Below are positions 25,542-33,390 of a stretch of DNA of 64,000 nt, piece by piece. The translations under genes and the position numbers were made by a program. This DNA is from Heliorestis convoluta. Its GTDB lineage: Bacteria; Bacillota; Desulfitobacteriia; Heliobacteriales; Heliobacteriaceae. The stretch is taken from positions 1,407,501 through 1,471,500 of the forward strand of contig NZ_CP045875.1 of the NCBI RefSeq assembly GCF_009649955.1, given 5' to 3'. The first letter of the stretch is position 1. Every line of letters starts with the position of its first letter. A model generated the notes under the pieces. That model saw nothing but the letters and a program-made list of their open reading frames with translations, ran no database searches and was not told the DNA's origin.

Positions 25542-25605
25542 CTGTAGCCCGATCCTGCTGTAGTCCGATCCTGCTGTAACCTATTCCTACTGTAGAACTA
25601 TCTAG
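25542..25605. repeat. Four 16-bp tandem repeat units
   Basis: Units begin at 25542, 25558, 25574 and 25590. The first two (CTGTAGYCCGATCCTG) differ at one base; the third and fourth have decayed. The last unit runs into the inverted repeat TAGAACTAT-CTAGA-AATAGTTCTA. Confidence 0.75.
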
Positions 25606-25639
25606 AAATAGTTCTACTCTACAATCATAAATCCTTTAC

Positions 25640-25685
25640 AAGAAAGAAACCGCTAAGAGATATTTCTCTATGCGGTTTCTTTCTT
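25640..25685. terminator. Terminator at the end of the sulfite reductase gene
   Basis: AAGAAAGAAACCGC (25640-25653) pairs perfectly with GCGGTTTCTTTCTT (25672-25685). The stop codon of the reductase gene lies in the loop and right arm. Confidence 0.7.
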
Positions 25686-27158
25686 CCCTATTTTCTTTTT
25701 GATGTACTCTGTAAGGGCTCTGACTATATCTTTTTCGAGGACGACAGCCACTTCTTCCGTGCATAGACCACTTTCTTGGTTTTTTTCATAGATAGTGAAA
25801 GCTTCGACCACGTTGCCATCGAGGGCTACTTTTTTTCCTTGCAAGCCAATATCAGCAAGATGGCGATGACCACAGCTGTGAGGACAACCTACAAGATGAA
25901 TGCGTAGTGGCGGAACTTCTATACCTTCTTCTGCAAAATTCTGGTCAAGCTTTTGCACCCATTGATAGAGCTTTTCTTTGGTATCAATAGTGCTGTACTT
26001 ACAATATTGCCCACCAGTGCAAGCAAGAGACTGGCCTGTCAAAGCAGCCGGTTGAAGAGGCAACTCTTGGAAAATCTCTTCTTCTTGAAGCTCTCTTTTT
26101 TTATAAAAAGGAATATGGGTGATCAGTATATTCTGACCATAGCCAATACGCAACTCGCCAACCCCATACCGATCTGCAAGGCTTGAAAGCACCTGTAACT
26201 GAACCGCAGTGAATCGTCCCATGGGAATATGAACACCGAGAAAATCATAGCCCTTTTGCTTTTGTCGATGAAAACCATAGTAAGGGCCAGGACGCTCTGT
26301 TTCTACAGCACTTATGCCTCGGCTAGGTAGTTCATATCCTACATATCGGATCAACTCTTGTTGAAATTTCGTTAGGCCCCATTGTTGTACCACATGCTTT
26401 AAGCGCGCTTTTTGCCTGTTTTCACGGCAGCCATAATCGCGAAAAAGAGCGACAGCGGCAGCAGAAAGAGGTACCACTTGATGAGGCTCTACGAAAAGAT
26501 CCAACTCCTGTGCCACCATAGCGTCTCGCGATAAACCACCACCCACATGAACGTGAAAACCAAAAACAGAATCTTCATCAACCTTTTTATAAGCTGGTGT
26601 AAAAGCAAGGCACTGAATCTTCTCATGACCTTGTAAAACAGCACTGGCTGTCAAAGCAATTTTGAACTTACGAGGCAAGTCCGTGCAACTTCGATCTTGT
26701 TGAAAAAACTGATAAAGCCCTTGAACCAGCCCCCTCGTATCTAGGAACTCCTGGGGATCAATGCCTGCTAGTAAATTGCCTGTAATATTTCTCGTCCGAT
26801 CGCCGCCAGAACCACTGGTCGCAAGGGCTACTTCATCAAGCTTCTTTAATATATCAGGAATATCTTGCAGACGCAGATTATGAAATTGCACAGCCTGGCG
26901 CGTCGTAATCGAAAGACGCCCATCACCATAGGTCGAAGCAATGCGAGCTAGCATTCTCCCTTGTTGACTGCTGAGCAGACCTGCCGGAATATTCACCCGC
27001 AAAAAAAGGAGGCCTTTTTCTTTCGGTTTATGAAAATAGATGCCTTCTTTCTTCAACCACTTCTGATCATGATCTTCGATTGGACCAACACCCGATTGCA
27101 GCAATCTTTGAATTTTTTCTATAGTTTCATAGGTTTTACTGTTCGTAACGAGATTCAT
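25668..27158 (-). CDS. Ferredoxin-type sulfite (or nitrite) reductase, siroheme-4Fe4S protein
   Basis: About 496 residues with two ferredoxin-like half domains and two siroheme domains. The cluster and siroheme ligands appear as ACTGGQYCKYST and LVGCPHSCGHRHLADIG. The family reduces sulfite to sulfide or nitrite to ammonia with six electrons. Its neighbours are cysC, a sulfate permease, sat and cysH, so assimilatory sulfite reduction is the best reading. The frame opens at 27194, but GGGAGG and GAAGGG precede the ATG at 27158, giving MNLVTNSKTYE. Last gene of the cluster, with a terminator at its end. Confidence 0.85.
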   Translation of the reverse strand: MNLVTNSKTYETIEKIQRLLQSGVGPIEDHDQKWLKKEGIYFHKPKEKGLLFLRVNIPAGLLSSQQGRMLARIASTYGDGRLSITTRQAVQFHNLRLQDIPDILKKLDEVALATSGSGGDRTRNITGNLLAGIDPQEFLDTRGLVQGLYQFFQQDRSCTDLPRKFKIALTASAVLQGHEKIQCLAFTPAYKKVDEDSVFGFHVHVGGGLSRDAMVAQELDLFVEPHQVVPLSAAAVALFRDYGCRENRQKARLKHVVQQWGLTKFQQELIRYVGYELPSRGISAVETERPGPYYGFHRQKQKGYDFLGVHIPMGRFTAVQLQVLSSLADRYGVGELRIGYGQNILITHIPFYKKRELQEEEIFQELPLQPAALTGQSLACTGGQYCKYSTIDTKEKLYQWVQKLDQNFAEEGIEVPPLRIHLVGCPHSCGHRHLADIGLQGKKVALDGNVVEAFTIYEKNQESGLCTEEVAVVLEKDIVRALTEYIKKKIGKKETA

Positions 27159-27218
27159 CTGCCCTTCGCCTCCCAGGTTACTTATAATAAGCAATCGGAC
27201 TAGCCTGCTAGGTCCCCA

Positions 27219-27809
27219 CTACACAATCGAACGCTTTTTCAAATATTGCACCACTTGATCTACACTCTCATCTAAACTAAAACGATCCGTCTCAATAGTA
27301 AGAGCAGGCGCCGTCGGCTCTTCATAAGGCGAGCTAATACCTGTAAAAAAGGGAATCTTGCCAGCACGTGCTTTTTGATAAAGACCTTTCGGATCTCGTC
27401 GTTCACACTCTTCCAAAGAGCATTTTACATAGATTTCAATAAACTCTTCCTCCGCTACAAGCTGGCGAACCTGGTCCCGATCTTCACGAAAAGGTGAGAT
27501 AAAAGCCGTTAAAACCACAATCCCAGCATCAACAAAAAGCTTAGACACTTCACCAATACGACGGATATTTTCCTGACGATCTTGATCAGAAAAGCCTAAA
27601 TCTTTGTTCAGACCGTGACGTACATTATCACCATCTAGAAGATAGCTATGAACTTTCTTTTCATACAGCTTGCGCTCCACAGCATTGGCCAACGTCGATT
27701 TGCCCGAACCAGACAACCCGGTAAACCATAAGATAGCGCTTTTATGACCTTTTTGTTTTTGTCTCTCGTCCTTAGAAAGGACCGTTTCATGCCAAAATAT
27801 ATTATTCAT
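27219..27809 (-). CDS. cysC: Adenylylsulfate (APS) kinase
   Basis: Phosphorylates APS to PAPS. 196 residues. [18 protein letters not shown] is the P-loop. [34 protein letters not shown] and FISPFREDR are the APS-binding segments of CysC. GGAGGAGG precedes the ATG. It is 60 bases upstream of the sulfite reductase gene on the same strand. With cysH reading as an APS reductase, CysC may supply PAPS for other sulfations or a parallel route. Confidence 0.95.
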   Translation of the reverse strand: MNNIFWHETVLSKDERQKQKGHKSAILWFTGLSGSGKSTLANAVERKLYEKKVHSYLLDGDNVRHGLNKDLGFSDQDRQENIRRIGEVSKLFVDAGIVVLTAFISPFREDRDQVRQLVAEEEFIEIYVKCSLEECERRDPKGLYQKARAGKIPFFTGISSPYEEPTAPALTIETDRFSLDESVDQVVQYLKKRSIV

Positions 27810-27938
27810 TACAAAAACCTCCTCCGTTAATAACCCAACTGCCTACCAACAGCCTATTTACGAACCCCATGCCCATTCGGGTACAAACAAAGAGCAAAAT
27901 TAACTATCGCTAATTACCTTGGGGGTACTTTACCTAGG

Positions 27939-28052
27939 GGCCAGGTCATCACGCTTTCCTCCGCTCTGGACTGGTCCCACGCTGTTACCGCCAGCAAAGC
28001 TGGCGACAGCTGAGGTCCCAAGTCCCGCTACGGAAAGCGTGATGCCCAGTCC
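27939..28052. repeat. Hairpin repeat B2
   Basis: Arms 27939-27959 and 28032-28052 share the core ATCACGCTTTCC and its complement, with a few mismatches at their outer ends. The interior is nearly identical to the reverse complement of B1. Confidence 0.8.
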
Positions 28053-28175
28053 CAGAGGTTTTTTTGCTGATTGTTACTCCCCTTGGCATTGCTTTGTGTA
28101 AATTTCTGCTATATACGTAACTGCCTGTATTTTTCAATAAGCCATTTGGTTATTCACAGCCAGCAAGATGTACCT

Positions 28176-28291
28176 GGGTCAGGACTTATTCATTCCTGGA
28201 GAGAGGACTTCAGACCTCAGCCATCGGCAGCTTTGCTGCCGCTCATGGCGTGGGATGAGTCCGTTCGGAAGGAATGAATAAGTCCTGACCC
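28176..28291. repeat. Hairpin repeat A2
   Basis: Perfect 21-base arms (28176-28196 and 28271-28291; GGGTCAGGACTTATTC... with its complement). The interior 28197-28270 matches the reverse complement of the A1 interior with only a few differences, although the arms differ at many positions. Confidence 0.85.
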
Positions 28292-28314
28292 CACCACAGG
28301 GTATCTATTTCGTG

Positions 28315-29388
28315 CTATATCCCCCCACCTTGATCATGAATCGCCCGTCTCTCCTGCTGAATCGACTTCGCCAAACTAATAGCACCGACAGTAGCAATAA
28401 AAAGACTTGCCAAGACGAGTAAAGTATAATAATCGGCTTTGATAAAAAGCTGAATAAAACCGTAAGAAAGAACCAGAGACAGCAGAGGCGAAACAACCCA
28501 AACTTTAAGAATTTGCTTAATAATCCCTTTTTGCCAGAGCATAAAACCTTGACGCGCTGTTCCGATGCCCATAATCCCTGAGGTAGTCACTTGCGTCAGA
28601 GGTACAGGCAAACCGAAAATGGAAGCAATAATAACAAGGCCGCCGCCCGTAAAAGATACAGCACTCCCTTGAAGCAGCGTTAGATTGGTAATGCGCTTGC
28701 CATTTGTTTCGAGCACTCTTCCTCCCATTAAAAGAGCACCGACGGCAACGAAAAGTCCACCGTAGAGAACGCCATTGTTCACATCTATCATACCAGCTCC
28801 AACGAGGGGACCAACGGCGTTGGCCACGTTGTTCATTCCGGCTGCGAAGGCTTCTAAGGTGCCTGCTGTAATGAGCAAGATGACGAGGGGCTTTTTCCAC
28901 TTGCCTTCCCCTTTGAGCTGGGGCCAACGCTTTTCCATTTTCAGAACGAATTTGCCAAAAAAGTAAGACAACGAAAAAGCCACGATGGGCGTTATTACCC
29001 AGAAAGAGACAATCAAAGCGAGCTTGTCGTAATAGAGAGCTTGAAAAGCAATCCCTGCACCCACTATAGAGCCTACGACAACTTCACTCGTTGACAAAGG
29101 GATGGCCATAAGATTGGCAATAAACAAAGTTAAGCAGGCAGCAGCCAAAATAATAACGACCAATTCTACCGTTACAATGGAAGAGGGAATGATGCCAGAG
29201 CCGATGGTGCGAACAACTTCACCACCGGCTAAAGCACCCAGGAAAACAGCAATGGCTACTACGAGTAGGGCTGTTCTTTTTTTCAATGCGCCGCTTCCAT
29301 AAGCGGGGCCCATGGACGCAGCCGTTCCACTCGCGCCAATATTCATGGCGAAAAAGAAGGCTACGGCAAAGGCAATATAGATAAGCAT
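28315..29388 (-). CDS. cysP: PiT-family permease, probable sulfate permease CysP
   Basis: An integral membrane protein of 357 residues with about ten helices and the two PiT repeats. The signatures appear as AMNIGASGTAASMGPAYGSGAL in the first half and GMNNVANAVGPLVGAGMID in the second. PiT proteins usually carry phosphate, but in Bacillus subtilis the PiT member CysP carries sulfate. Here it lies between cysC and sat, so sulfate is the likely substrate. AGGTGA precedes the ATG at 29388. The compound repeat directly follows its stop. Confidence 0.8.
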   Translation of the reverse strand: MLIYIAFAVAFFFAMNIGASGTAASMGPAYGSGALKKRTALLVVAIAVFLGALAGGEVVRTIGSGIIPSSIVTVELVVIILAAACLTLFIANLMAIPLSTSEVVVGSIVGAGIAFQALYYDKLALIVSFWVITPIVAFSLSYFFGKFVLKMEKRWPQLKGEGKWKKPLVILLITAGTLEAFAAGMNNVANAVGPLVGAGMIDVNNGVLYGGLFVAVGALLMGGRVLETNGKRITNLTLLQGSAVSFTGGGLVIIASIFGLPVPLTQVTTSGIMGIGTARQGFMLWQKGIIKQILKVWVVSPLLSLVLSYGFIQLFIKADYYTLLVLASLFIATVGAISLAKSIQQERRAIHDQGGGI

Positions 29389-29464
29389 GGGCTGTCACCT
29401 GCTTTTTATCAATCTACGCTAGCAATCCACTTTTCTATCATAGAAGAGGCAGTCTTACTAGAAA

Positions 29465-30598
29465 TCAATCTTTCTCCTGCAAGCCTTTAATCAAGACTTG
29501 AGCCACTTCGGCTCTTGTAAATTCTGGTGGCGGTACAATGCCCTGATGTAGCATCTCGCGAACTTTAGTCCCTGAAAGCGTTAGATGATGTTCTTTCCCG
29601 TGGGGGCAAGTCTTCGAAGAGGCCATGTTACCGCATTTTTTGCAGAAAAAGGTGTGTTCAAAAAATAAAGGTCGAATGCCCAGTTCATGGCTGTTGAAAT
29701 TTTTGAAAATTTCCTGGGCTTCATAGGTGCCATAGTAGTTGCCCACACCGGCATGATCCCGTCCTACAATAAAGTGTGTGCAGCCATAATTTTTACGTAC
29801 TAAGGCATGAAAGACAGCTTCTCGCGGTCCGGCGTAGCGCATGGCCGCTGGGAAAAAGGCCATGAAGACACGATCCTGGGGATAGTAGTTTTCTAGAAGT
29901 ACTTGATAGCTTTCTGTTCTGATTTCTGCAGAAATATCATCAGACTTGGTCTCACCAACCAGTGGATTGAGAAACAATCCATCAACAATCTCTAACGCTG
30001 CTTTTTGAATATATTCATGGGCTCGATGAACAGGGTTGCGTGTCTGAAAGCCCACAATCCGCTCCCAGTTGCGACGAGCAAATTCCGCTCTTGTCTCGGC
30101 TGGCGTGAGATAGAACTGTTGAAACTTTTGACGCTGTAAGGGCTGAAGTACAACAACATCACCGGCTAGGTAGATATCGCCTCGCTCGAAAAGCCTTTTC
30201 ACACCGGGATGGTCTAGATCAGTTGTCTTATAGGCCTGGTAGGCTTCTTCTTTTTTGTCAGGACGAAACTTTTCTTCTACCGCTAGCACACCGTAGACAT
30301 CACCCTGGTAGGTAAGCTTCACTTTGCTGCCCAGAGGAATCTTTTGGGCCACTGCTTCTGTTACGGGTAGTGTAATGGGTAGAGGCCAGATGGAGCCGTT
30401 TTGTAAACGCATAGACTGAAGAACTTGATTGTAATCTTGCTGATTCATAAAGCCACGCAAAGGACTATAACCACCGTTACCGAGTAGCTCCAAATCAGAA
30501 AGAGCATAAAAATCAATTTCTACCGCTTCTGTAAGGGCACTTATGTCGTAGGTTGGGTTAAGCAGATTCACAAGTTCCGATTTTTTAGACAAGGTCAT
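29465..30598 (-). CDS. sat: Sulfate adenylyltransferase (ATP sulfurylase)
   Basis: Makes APS from sulfate and ATP. About 377 residues of the monofunctional ATP-sulfurylase type. The active-site stretch [15 protein letters not shown] and [17 protein letters not shown] are present, plus a C-terminal zinc-ribbon-like [16 protein letters not shown] and [18 protein letters not shown] lies eight bases before the ATG at 30598; a GTG three codons earlier is too close to the site. It lies between cysH and cysP on one strand. Confidence 0.95.
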   Translation of the reverse strand: MTLSKKSELVNLLNPTYDISALTEAVEIDFYALSDLELLGNGGYSPLRGFMNQQDYNQVLQSMRLQNGSIWPLPITLPVTEAVAQKIPLGSKVKLTYQGDVYGVLAVEEKFRPDKKEEAYQAYKTTDLDHPGVKRLFERGDIYLAGDVVVLQPLQRQKFQQFYLTPAETRAEFARRNWERIVGFQTRNPVHRAHEYIQKAALEIVDGLFLNPLVGETKSDDISAEIRTESYQVLLENYYPQDRVFMAFFPAAMRYAGPREAVFHALVRKNYGCTHFIVGRDHAGVGNYYGTYEAQEIFKNFNSHELGIRPLFFEHTFFCKKCGNMASSKTCPHGKEHHLTLSGTKVREMLHQGIVPPPEFTRAEVAQVLIKGLQEKD

Positions 30599-30686
30599 AT
30601 AGGACACTCCTTTTTATCTTTTTGCTATATAGCCACTTTATCAAGATCAAAGCACGTCACGAGGAACCCTCCTTATTCAGGACACC

Positions 30687-31400
30687 TTATCGGTGTAGGC
30701 CACACTCTGTCTTACTTTGACCGGCCCAACGACCGGCTCGGCTATCGCCATCTTCATCAACAGGCGCTGTACAAGGTGCACAGCCTATACTAGGATAGCG
30801 TTGATCATGTAGTTCGTTATAAGGCAACTGGTGCAAGCGGATATACATCCACACTTCCTCCCAGGTCCAATGAATGAGAGGGCATACTTTGACTTTGCCA
30901 AATCGATTGTCTGGATTGATAAACTGAATATGTTGCCTTGTCTGGCTTTGTTCTCGGCGCAAGCCTGAAAGCCAGGCGCTATAGTTATGCAGCGCTTTCT
31001 CTAAAGGAACCATCTTGCGAATCTGGCAACAGCGGTCCGGCTCTTTCTTCCAAAGTTCAGGACTTTCTTTTTGAGCTTGTTCTTGCAGTGTTATCGTTGC
31101 TTTTACCATTTCAATCTTCAGTTCAGGGTAACGAGCTTTCACTGCATCAATAAGTTGATACGTTTCTGGAAAATGCAAGTCTGTATCAATAAAAATAAGC
31201 TCAGCTTTGGGATTGACTTTGCTAATGAGATCAATGAGAACCATTGCTTCAGCACCAAAGCTACAAGCATAGACTAGGTCCTTACCCCAACGTTCGTAGG
31301 CCCAGCGAAGAACGAACACTGTGTCTTGTTCGGCCAGAGACTGGTTCAATGATTCGTAATCTTCTGTAGTGAGATTTTGATAAGAAAGTTGCTTCTCCAT
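30687..31400 (-). CDS. cysH: Thioredoxin-dependent APS reductase (CysH family)
   Basis: Reduces APS to sulfite and AMP. 237 residues. The PP-loop region is CSFGAEAMVLIDL. Cysteine pairs CCQIRKMVPLEKAL and YPSIGCAPCTAPV ligate the 4Fe-4S cluster that separates APS reductases from PAPS reductases. The catalytic C-terminal motif KTECGLH is present. GGAGGTG lies five bases before the ATG. It heads the run cysH, sat, cysP, cysC, sulfite reductase, about 120 bases downstream of yezD with a hairpin between. Confidence 0.95.
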   Translation of the reverse strand: MEKQLSYQNLTTEDYESLNQSLAEQDTVFVLRWAYERWGKDLVYACSFGAEAMVLIDLISKVNPKAELIFIDTDLHFPETYQLIDAVKARYPELKIEMVKATITLQEQAQKESPELWKKEPDRCCQIRKMVPLEKALHNYSAWLSGLRREQSQTRQHIQFINPDNRFGKVKVCPLIHWTWEEVWMYIRLHQLPYNELHDQRYPSIGCAPCTAPVDEDGDSRAGRWAGQSKTECGLHR

Positions 31401-31430
31401 GGGAACACCTCCACGCTATCTGTATAGACA

Positions 31431-31467
31431 AAAAAGCGCCATTGACACTTCTTTATGTCACTGGCGC
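31431..31467 (-). terminator. Terminator or attenuator between yezD and cysH
   Basis: GCGCCATTGACA (31436-31447) pairs with TGTCACTGGCGC (31456-31467) with one mismatch. On the minus strand it is followed by TTTTTTG. It could end yezD transcripts or modulate read-through into cysH. Confidence 0.7.
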
Positions 31468-31518
31468 CTCTAGTATTTCTAGTCGGCACAATTGAGAATA
31501 TGTTCCTTTTACCTGAAC

Positions 31519-31698
31519 TCACTTTAGCCTGATTTTTTCATTCTTTTCTAGTTGAATAACTTGCCCATCTTGCACCACCAGGGTGATGGTGCCATAGCGA
31601 AGGGAGGCGAGCATCTTTTCAAGATGTTGATACAATAAGCTGTCAGGAGCCTCCTTCAGTTGTCCTTGCTCTTTGCTTGTGACGGCTTTTTTGATCAT
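31519..31698 (-). CDS. yezD: YezD/DUF2292 family small protein
   Basis: A 59-residue reading frame. The C-terminal half, MLASLRYGTITLVVQDGQVIQLEKNEKIRL, has the pattern of the DUF2292/YezD family, whose members often lie next to sulfur-assimilation genes; their function is unknown. GGAGG lies eight bases before the ATG at 31698. It is the first gene after a near-consensus promoter and precedes cysH, so it is probably the leader gene of the sulfate-assimilation unit. Confidence 0.8.
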   Translation of the reverse strand: MIKKAVTSKEQGQLKEAPDSLLYQHLEKMLASLRYGTITLVVQDGQVIQLEKNEKIRLK

Positions 31699-31765
31699 CC
31701 GGCATGCCTCCAGTTCCTTATTTTTAATCCCGAGTATTCATATCGGTTTTCCTATGTTTAATCTT

Positions 31766-31794
31766 ATTGTAGCGACTGGGCTTTCTGCTGTCAA
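31766..31794 (-). promoter_or_regulatory. Near-consensus sigma-A promoter of the yezD-cysH unit
   Basis: On the minus strand TTGACA (31794-31789), a 17-base spacer, then TACAAT (31771-31766). The start of transcription would be about 60 bases before the yezD ATG. I saw no S-box (SAM riboswitch) core in the leader. Confidence 0.75.
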
Positions 31795-31836
31795 CGGGTC
31801 TTCGTGAAAAAAACTAGAAAAAGTGCAAAAAAAAAA

Positions 31837-31882
31837 GACAAGGTCTTTTCCTCTGAATAAGATCAGAGGAAAAGACCTTGTC
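31837..31882 (-). terminator. Strong terminator after ppiB
   Basis: A perfect 20-bp stem (31837-31856 with 31863-31882) and a 6-base loop, followed on the minus strand by ten U. About 100 bases separate it from the ppiB stop, and that gap holds the hairpin-free repeat copy. Confidence 0.9.
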
Positions 31883-31896
31883 AAATACCTGATTCC

Positions 31897-31979
31897 GTTG
31901 GGGCTACTTTATACAGGCCTGGTCATCACGCTGTCACAACCAGCAAAATCTACCTGCCCCCACCACAAGATATTGTCGC
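31897..31979. repeat. Compound repeat, copy 3, lacking both hairpins
   Basis: GGGGCTACTTTATACAGG and CCTGGTCATCACGCTG match the left end of copy 2; CAACCAGCAAAATCTACCTG then CCCCACCACAAGATATTG match its spacer end and right end. Hairpin A is missing exactly between TACCTG and CCCACC. Most of hairpin B and of the spacer are also gone. It lies just after the ppiB stop. Confidence 0.7.
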
Positions 31980-31984
31980 ACTAA

Positions 31985-32419
31985 TTATTCTACTTCTTCA
32001 ATTGTAACCTTCGTCATTCTATCGCCTCGACGAATATCATCAACAACCTCAAGCCCTTCTACAACACGACCAAATACCGTATGATTGCCATCTAGGTGTG
32101 GCTGGGGGCTGTGGCAGACAAAGAATTGACTGCCTCCTGTATCACGGCCTGCATGAGCCATGGAGAGGGATCCACGCATATGCTTATTCGGGTTGTTCTG
32201 AACTTCGCAGGGAATGGTATATCCAGGTCCACCAGAACCTGTTCCATTGGGGCAACCACCCTGAATAACGAAGTCAGGAATCACACGGTGAAAGGTTAAG
32301 CCATCGTAATAGCCTTCCTTAATCAGCTTTTCAAAGTTGGCCACTGTGCCAGGGGCGTCTTTTTCATAGAGTTCAACTACCATAGTTCCTTTTTCTGTCT
32401 CAATGATTGCTTTTTTCAC
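31985..32419 (-). CDS. ppiB: Cyclophilin-type peptidyl-prolyl cis-trans isomerase
   Basis: Catalyses proline isomerisation during protein folding. 144 residues, a minimal cytoplasmic cyclophilin with no signal peptide. Motifs are [47 protein letters not shown] and [14 protein letters not shown]. The start is a GTG at 32419 with TTGGAGG eight bases upstream. Monocistronic. Confidence 0.95.
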   Translation of the reverse strand: MKKAIIETEKGTMVVELYEKDAPGTVANFEKLIKEGYYDGLTFHRVIPDFVIQGGCPNGTGSGGPGYTIPCEVQNNPNKHMRGSLSMAHAGRDTGGSQFFVCHSPQPHLDGNHTVFGRVVEGLEVVDDIRRGDRMTKVTIEEVE

Positions 32420-32578
32420 TTGAAGGCCTCCAAATCTCCGAAAGTAGTAATCTTACAAGAAAGATTCCATTGCTTAGTATAGCACGATAGAAGCAGAATC
32501 AAAAATTTTTATCAGTAGAGGGATATAGTTCCTCCTGCAGGGCAGAGAAAGTATGCTTGTCTATCCTTTTTCGACCTC

Positions 32579-33337
32579 TTATCTTCTTGTAGGGCCTTTG
32601 GTATTGCCTTTTTTCTTGCTATTTTTCTTTTTGCCACGCTTGCGGGCCTCTTTGCCAGGGGACGATCTCATGCCTATTTTCTTCTGTGCTTCTTCATCGC
32701 CTTGTTCGGCTGCCTTTCTATACCACTGCAGCGCTTCTTCTGGCGATGCTATCGTGCCAATGCCTTCTTCAAGCATAAAAGCTAGGTTGAATTGGCTGTC
32801 TACATGACCTTGTTCTGCGGCTTGGCGATACCAATGCAGCGCTTCTTGATCGTTTTTTTCGACGCCTTCGCCGATAGAAAGCATCATAGCCAATTGGAAT
32901 TGTCCTTCAGCATGGCCTTGCTCTGCAGCTTTCCGAAACCAGCCTAAAGCTTTTTGTCCATCCGCTTCTACAGTAGTGCCTTCCGCGTAAATTTCGCCTA
33001 GTCGAACCTGGGCCTCTACCACGCCTTGGCCAGCGGCGGCTTCGTACCAACGCAGTGCTTCTGCGTCATTCTGAGAGACACCCCAGCCATCTTCATACAT
33101 CGTAGCTAGAGCCAATTGGGCCATGCTGTGGCCTTGTTGGGCTGCTTTTTCGTACCAGCGAAAAGCTTCTTTGCCACTTTCTCGTAGGCCTCGTCCTTCT
33201 TCGAAGCATTGGGCTAGGTGGTACTGTGCTTCGGCATCGCCTGATTCAGCTTGTTCTTGTATATAAGGTAGCGATAGTTTTTCATGAGACTTTTCTTTTT
33301 CATCTTTTGCTTCTATTTCTACTTTGTCATCTATCAT
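32579..33337 (-). CDS. Sel1-like repeat protein
   Basis: 252 residues with about five or six Sel1/TPR-like repeats of 36 residues, each with A..LA.M...G.G....D..EAL.WYRKAAEQG. Such helical solenoids hold protein partners. The tail is strongly basic (GKEARKRGKKKNSKKKGN), which may contact nucleic acid or be a disordered anchor. No signal peptide. The gene is alone between ppiB and a histidine kinase gene on the same strand. Confidence 0.85.
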   Translation of the reverse strand: MIDDKVEIEAKDEKEKSHEKLSLPYIQEQAESGDAEAQYHLAQCFEEGRGLRESGKEAFRWYEKAAQQGHSMAQLALATMYEDGWGVSQNDAEALRWYEAAAGQGVVEAQVRLGEIYAEGTTVEADGQKALGWFRKAAEQGHAEGQFQLAMMLSIGEGVEKNDQEALHWYRQAAEQGHVDSQFNLAFMLEEGIGTIASPEEALQWYRKAAEQGDEEAQKKIGMRSSPGKEARKRGKKKNSKKKGNTKGPTRR

Positions 33338-33390
33338 CGTTGCTAGGCCTCTCTTTTCTTAGAATACCGACTAGAGCCATTCTAGCCGAT

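Larger units (their letters stand above)
27920..28314. repeat. Compound repeat, copy 2 (hairpin B2, spacer, hairpin A2)
   Basis: An inverted relative of 9703-10105. It ends immediately before the stop codon of the permease gene at 28315. The order on the plus strand is B2, spacer, A2, the mirror of copy 1. The shared spacer ends are GCTGATTGTTACTC and CAGCAAGATGTACCTG. Confidence 0.8.

Noticed and set aside
31699-31800. SAM or T-box riboswitch ahead of yezD
   Set aside because: The predicted leader is only about 60 bases and no conserved core motif is visible.
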